Shown here piece after piece: positions 60,415-64,000 of a stretch of DNA of 64,000 nt; position 1 is the first letter of the stretch, and each line of letters starts with the position of its first letter. The DNA is taken from NCBI RefSeq assembly GCF_003944715.1, contig NZ_RWIT01000016.1, positions 38,991 through 102,990 of the forward strand, given 5' to 3'. This DNA comes from Hymenobacter rigui (GTDB lineage Bacteria > Bacteroidota > Bacteroidia > Cytophagales > Hymenobacteraceae). The position numbers were made by a program, and so were the translations under genes. Below the pieces are notes generated by a model. It was not told where the DNA came from. It saw nothing but the letters and a program-made list of their open reading frames with translations, and searched no databases.

Positions 60415-62832
60415 TTACTTCAGCACGGCAATGGTGACGCCGTCGCCGCCGCGGTCGGCGTGCTCGTCGGCTACGCTGGCTACGGCGCGGGTGCGGTGCA
60501 GATAGTCGCGGGCAATCTGGCGCAGCACGCCGTTGCCGCGGCCGTGCAGGATTTTAATTTCCGGCACGCCCAGCATCACGGCATCATCCACGTAGGCCAT
60601 AATTTTGTTGAGGGCATCTTCGGCCCGCTCGCCGCGCAGGTCGAGGGTGGTGTTGAAGCCGGCCATGCGGCCCGTAATATCCAGCGTGGCGTGCTGGGCC
60701 GGGGCCTTGCGGGCGGCCGTTTTCTCCCGCTCCCGGATTTCGGAGCGGGTGAGCTTTTCCAGCTGGCTGACTTTGACAATGGTTTTCATGCCGCCAAAGC
60801 TCACCTCGGCCGTTTTGCCTTTCACACTCATGATTTCGCCGTGGCCCTCCTGCCCCAGCAGCGCCACTTTGTCACCGGGCTTGAGGGTATTAGCGTCGGC
60901 CATTTCGCGGGTGGCGCGGGGCTTGGGCGGCTCAATCTGCAACTTCTCGCGCACAAAGGTATCCAGCTTCACGCGGGCATCCTTGGTGCGCTCCTTCTCG
61001 GCCTGGGCCAGCCGGATTTCCTGGATGGTGGCCTCAATCTGCTGGTTGGTATCCTTGAGAATGAGCTTGGCCTTGGCTTTGGCGTCGCGTAGCACCTCCA
61101 GCGTGGTATCGTCGAGGTACTTCTTGAGGTCCTGATACTCCTGGGCGGCTTTTTTCATGCGCCGCTCGGCCTTAGCGGCTTCGGCGGTGCGCTGCTCCAG
61201 CTCGGTTTTCTCCTTCTCAAGGCCTTCCAGCAGCCGGTCGTAGCGGATTTTGTCCTTGCCTACCAACTGCGTGGCACGCTCCACCAGCTGCCTGGGCAGC
61301 CCGATTTTGCGGGCAATTTCGATGGCGAACGAGGAACCCGGCTTGCCGATTTCCAGCCGGTACAAAGGCTGCAGCTGCTCGGGGTCGTAGCGCATAGCCC
61401 CATTCACGATGCCGGGCGTACGCTCGGCGTAGTTTTTCAGGTTGGTATAGTGGGTGGTGATGACGCCGAAGGCCCGGGCGCGGTTCAGCTGCTCCAGCAC
61501 GGCCTCGGCAATGGCCCCACCCAGGCTGGGTTCGGTACCGGTACCAAACTCATCGATGAGCACCAGGCTGCGCTTGCCCGCCAGCGTCACGAACTGCTTC
61601 ATGCTGAGCAGGTGCGAGGAGTACGTACTCAGGTCGTTTTCCAGGCTCTGCTCGTCGCCGATGTCCAGGAAAATATCGTCGAACATGCCGGCCTCGGAGT
61701 TTTCCCCGGCCGGAATCAGCAGGCCGCACTGCAGCATGTACTGCACCAGGCCCACCGTTTTCATGCTCACCGACTTACCGCCCGCGTTGGGACCCGAAAT
61801 CAGCAGGATACGCTGCTCGGGCGTGAGCTCAATATCCAGGGGCACCACCTCGCGTGGGTCGTCCTTGGCATGGCTCAGGAACGTGAGGTAGAGCAGCGGA
61901 TGGCGCACCTGCTGCCAGCGCATCATGGGGCGCGGGTGCAGCACGGGCAAGGAAGCCTCCAGGCGGCGCGCCAGCTGGGCCTTGGCCCGAATAAAATCGA
62001 GCAAGCCCAGATACTGATACGCCTTGCGCAGATCCGGAATATGAGGGCGCAGCTGGGCCGTGAGCTGCAGCAGAATGCGCACCAGCTCACGGTGGTAGGC
62101 GTTGTCGAGGTCCTTGATGTCGTTGTTGAGCTCGAAGACGGCCTCCGGCTCGATGTACACCGTCTGGCCCGTGGCCGACTCGTCGTGAATCAGGCCTTTC
62201 ACCCGGCGCTTGTGCTCGGCAATTACGGGCAGCACCAAGCGGCCGCCCCGGATGGTGGGCTCGGAGCCCTCAGGCACCCAGCCTTCCTGGCGGGCGTGGC
62301 GCAAGATGCCGGCAATCTGCTTGCGCAGCTGCACCTGCCGGGCAATCAGCTCCTGCCGGATCTGGCGCAGCAGCGGCGAAGCATCGTCGCGCACGAGGCC
62401 CTCGTCGTCCACCACTTTATCCAGGGCGGCCAGCAGGTTGCGGTCTACCTGCACGCCAATGCCCAGTAGGCGCAGCGTGGGGTACAGGTCTTCCTCGGTA
62501 CGGCTGAAAAAGGTAAGGGCCTCGCGAATGGTGCGCAGGCTCATCTTGATGGCGTAGAAAGCCGCCACCTCCAGGTAAGAGCCGGGCAGATTGGCCCGCA
62601 CCAGGTGCTGGTTTACGTCGTGGTAGTGGGAGCCGGGAAACTCGGCCCCGCTGTTGAGCAGCTGGCGGAATTCATCGGTTTGCAGGAGCAACTTTTCCAG
62701 CTGGTCGTGCTTGGTCAGAAAGCTCATCTTGGCTACAAAGTGCCGGCCCAGCGCGCTCAGGCACAGGCCGTCCAGCAGTTCACGCAGCTGCGTGAAGCCA
62801 ATCTTCTGCTCGAAATTCTGGGGTAAAATCAA
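60415..62832 (-). CDS. mutS2: endonuclease MutS2
   Basis: Protein of 805 residues, the typical MutS2 length. After an N-terminal clamp-like part (1-290), the MutS ATPase domain has Walker A ISGPNAGGKSVSMKTVGL (about 348-358), Walker B-type VLIDEFGTGTEPSLGGAIAEAVLE and the HYTNLK segment. A coiled coil (about 515-600; EKEKTELEQRTAEAAKAERRMKKAAQEY) follows, then a KOW-like turn (GDKVALLGQEGHGEIMSV) and the C-terminal Smr nuclease domain with LDLRGERAEDALNK and HGRGNGVLR. MutS2 suppresses recombination or rescues stalled ribosomes. Translation starts at a TTG (62832). Its first 31 codons recur at 63699-63835. Confidence 0.95.
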   Translation of the reverse strand: MILPQNFEQKIGFTQLRELLDGLCLSALGRHFVAKMSFLTKHDQLEKLLLQTDEFRQLLNSGAEFPGSHYHDVNQHLVRANLPGSYLEVAAFYAIKMSLRTIREALTFFSRTEEDLYPTLRLLGIGVQVDRNLLAALDKVVDDEGLVRDDASPLLRQIRQELIARQVQLRKQIAGILRHARQEGWVPEGSEPTIRGGRLVLPVIAEHKRRVKGLIHDESATGQTVYIEPEAVFELNNDIKDLDNAYHRELVRILLQLTAQLRPHIPDLRKAYQYLGLLDFIRAKAQLARRLEASLPVLHPRPMMRWQQVRHPLLYLTFLSHAKDDPREVVPLDIELTPEQRILLISGPNAGGKSVSMKTVGLVQYMLQCGLLIPAGENSEAGMFDDIFLDIGDEQSLENDLSTYSSHLLSMKQFVTLAGKRSLVLIDEFGTGTEPSLGGAIAEAVLEQLNRARAFGVITTHYTNLKNYAERTPGIVNGAMRYDPEQLQPLYRLEIGKPGSSFAIEIARKIGLPRQLVERATQLVGKDKIRYDRLLEGLEKEKTELEQRTAEAAKAERRMKKAAQEYQDLKKYLDDTTLEVLRDAKAKAKLILKDTNQQIEATIQEIRLAQAEKERTKDARVKLDTFVREKLQIEPPKPRATREMADANTLKPGDKVALLGQEGHGEIMSVKGKTAEVSFGGMKTIVKVSQLEKLTRSEIREREKTAARKAPAQHATLDITGRMAGFNTTLDLRGERAEDALNKIMAYVDDAVMLGVPEIKILHGRGNGVLRQIARDYLHRTRAVASVADEHADRGGDGVTIAVLK

Positions 62833-62876
62833 ATCGGGGAGTCTTGGAAATCGGAATGGGATGCGAAGATAAACAG
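62740..62876. repeat. 137-bp direct repeat, copy inside mutS2
   Basis: Covers the first 31 codons of mutS2, its TTG start and leader up to AAACAG. It matches 63699-63835 at 136 of 137 positions, 959 bases away, in the same orientation. Confidence 0.95.
62864..62871 (-). promoter_or_regulatory. TATCTTCG -7 element of mutS2
   Basis: On the minus strand TATCTTCG lies about 30 bases before the TTG start of mutS2, matching TAnnTTTG/TTCG. It falls within the duplicated 137 bases, so the fragment at 63699-63835 carries the same -7 box but different upstream DNA. Confidence 0.45.
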
Positions 62877-62929
62877 CAGACAGGGTCGGAAAGATTCAGT
62901 TGGGCTAATAAAGAAACATGGGCTACCTA

Positions 62930-63601
62930 TTAGGCTTCGTGCTGACTCCGGCCTTTTCCCGCAGTCCACCACGAACCCAGGTAACTCAAATATGCTCCGG
63001 CAGCGCCTAGGATATTCACAGTAGGCACGCTTGCATTGAATAACGACTTGCTTACGAACAGCAAAAGAAGGAAAGTAATAACTATCAAAAGGACAGTAGA
63101 GATGCGGCGTTCAAAAAAACTGCGGGCACGGACCATACTCCCAGGATGAAGCTGCTGATACCTTCCTGCAACCGTTTCCAGTGCCTGAACCAAGCCGGCA
63201 AAATCACCGATGGAGCCAAACAACTGGTTTGCACTAATCTTTCGCGAAGCTTTGTTTGCTAACCTGAATACAATTTCCTCCCGGTCCCGGAGCGACTTAT
63301 GCTTATAGTGCTTTACTTCAGCAAACTCTATTACAGATGGCTGTGAACGGCTGTGGTAATGCACGACTACCCGCTCCGCCCATACTTCTACAGTTGCCTG
63401 TTGTATCACCAGCCGCTTCAGTACCAAATAGCCGCCTACCGCAACAACCATCAGCAGGCCTGCTTCAGCAACTTTTACCAAGCCGGGCACTTCCGAGGTC
63501 AATATGGCAAGCGTCCCCAACAGAAATGAGAGCATAGCCGGTAGCCCAAGCACAAAGGCTAACCTTGAATTACATAGCCTTACCTCAAACTTTTCGGGCA
63601 T
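62930..63601 (-). CDS. hypothetical membrane protein with PH-like core, unrecognised
   Basis: Predicted 223-residue protein. Two hydrophobic helices near the front (about 15-35 and 42-62) are followed by a soluble strand-rich block (about 65-155; VEVWAERVVVHYHSRSQPSVIEFAEVKHYKHK and IVFRLANKASRKISANQLFGSIGDFAGLVQAL) that looks like a PH-type domain. Two more helices (about 170-188 and 192-210) and a basic tail close it. AT-rich compared with mutS2. It lies between mutS2 and the duplicated mutS2 fragment, so it may have been carried by the duplication. No family recognised. Confidence 0.62.
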   Translation of the reverse strand: MPEKFEVRLCNSRLAFVLGLPAMLSFLLGTLAILTSEVPGLVKVAEAGLLMVVAVGGYLVLKRLVIQQATVEVWAERVVVHYHSRSQPSVIEFAEVKHYKHKSLRDREEIVFRLANKASRKISANQLFGSIGDFAGLVQALETVAGRYQQLHPGSMVRARSFFERRISTVLLIVITFLLLLFVSKSLFNASVPTVNILGAAGAYLSYLGSWWTAGKGRSQHEA

Positions 63602-63628
63602 TGATAGAACGCTACGGTTTCAGCCTTT

Positions 63629-63698
63629 CTACATCTCCTCTTCCACACCCAGTCCGAATAGGGCGAAATCGTACTTCACGGGGTCGTGGGGGTCGAAG
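63629..63698 (-). pseudogene. 3' fragment resembling the end of a TIGR02757 (DUF2400) protein
   Basis: The frame ending at the TAG at 63629-63631 reads GTFDPHDPVKYDFALFGLG and then VEEEM. The DPVKYDFALFGLG ending is what I recall for the C-terminus of TIGR02757/DUF2400 proteins in Bacteroidota. It has no start and begins right where the mutS2 fragment ends, in another frame. The assignment rests on memory of one motif. Confidence 0.5.
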
Positions 63699-63835
63699 GT
63701 GCCGGCCCAGCGTGCTCAGGCACAGGCCGTCCAGCAGTTCACGCAGCTGCGTGAAGCCAATCTTCTGCTCGAAATTCTGGGGTAAAATCAAATCGGGGAG
63801 TCTTGGAAATCGGAATGGGATGCGAAGATAAACAG
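63699..63835 (-). pseudogene. duplicated 5' end of mutS2
   Basis: A 137-base copy of the mutS2 start, with the TTG, first 31 codons and leader, differing from the intact gene at one position (GCG versus ACG codon). It ends abruptly at codon 31 and joins the TIGR02757-like 3' fragment. The near-identity means a recent duplication or ongoing gene conversion. Confidence 0.92.
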
Positions 63836-63884
63836 TATAATGCAGGCTAAAGATTCGCTGAAGTCGACAAATACTATAGCGGAT

Positions 63885-64000
63885 TCATGAACGGTATACA
63901 TGATAGCCGCAATGGTTGAACCAGGCTTTGGCGTCCTTGCTGGAAATCCAGTCCACGGCCGTTTGGATAGCCGCCTCCACTGCTTCACGGGTACGGGCCT
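63885..64000 (-). CDS. C-terminal end of a possible IS630-type transposase, cut by the window edge
   Basis: The frame ending at the TGA at 63885-63887 reads RTREAVEAAIQTAVDWIS and then SKDAKAWFNHCGYHVYRS. Endings of the type DA-x-x-WF-x-HCGY are typical of IS630-family transposases in Bacteroidota. Only 37 codons are visible, so the family is a guess. If right, the 50 bases between 63835 and 63885 include one end of the element. The gene continues beyond the window. Confidence 0.45.
   Translation of the reverse strand, partial: ARTREAVEAAIQTAVDWISSKDAKAWFNHCGYHVYRS

Noticed and set aside
1..64000. Searched for tRNA, rRNA and CRISPR arrays
   Set aside because: No cloverleaf with CCA-type acceptor pairing, no rRNA-like stretch and no spaced direct repeats were seen by eye; a covariance search could still find a small RNA.

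Overview
The window is a high-GC chromosome segment from a member of the Bacteroidota, most likely a Hymenobacter-type organism (Cytophagales). The reasons are promoters of the Bacteroidota type (TTTG about 20 bases before TAnnTTTG or TAnnTTCG), C-terminal sorting domains of the type IX secretion kind on secreted enzymes, two FucP-type sugar transporters, LytS/LytTR signalling, and many palindromes starting with a GTCATnCTGAGC-like core between genes. I see no rRNA, tRNA or CRISPR array. The genus is an inference.

Region 1 (1-19700) is mostly housekeeping and small accessory genes: xerD, aroQ, a class V aminotransferase, MarC, a cation/proton antiporter, a BaiN/HI0933-like flavoprotein, a protein with a degenerate diadenylate-cyclase-like (DACNV-type) sensor domain, an aldo/keto reductase, a lipoprotein-SCO-cytochrome c operon, a LytS/LytTR pair, an SseB-like protein, a YihY/BrkB membrane protein and a DEAD-box helicase.

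Region 2 (19700-32200) is a glucan-degradation locus: a sugar/H+ symporter, three GH30 enzymes, a GH5 enzyme with a ricin-type lectin module and sorting tail, a secreted esterase and a GH3 beta-glucosidase. The set fits beta-1,6/beta-1,3-glucan breakdown, but no SusC/SusD pair is present. A GH13 cyclomaltodextrinase-like enzyme (47067-48950) and a second FucP-type transporter (51144-52541) lie further right.

Region 3 (32200-50400) carries a small phosphatase-like protein, an MtfA-like peptidase fused to a SEC-C tail, an M2 peptidase, esterase, GAF, pirin and LexA-like regulator genes, and then an unrecognised family of lipoproteins sharing a C-terminal NPKYxxxGWDxxWxxEEWWAEP-like signature. 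Three copies lie head-to-tail (39703-42463) and a fourth at 46076-46948. One of the tandem copies is broken by a ten-G run and another by an in-frame TAA. RecQ, a Cys-rich copper-binding protein and an RlmL/Trm11-type methyltransferase are also here.

Region 4 (50400-64000) holds murB, a secreted OB-fold/FN3/phospholipase-D protein with a shorter sibling beside it, rlmF, a Pr6Pr membrane protein, mutS2 and several lower-GC hypothetical genes. The 5' ends of both mutS2 and rlmF recur as fragments about 1 kb upstream of the intact gene, each joined to the 3' end of an unrelated gene. This is the pattern left by tandem duplication followed by decay. The right edge appears to enter a transposase gene.
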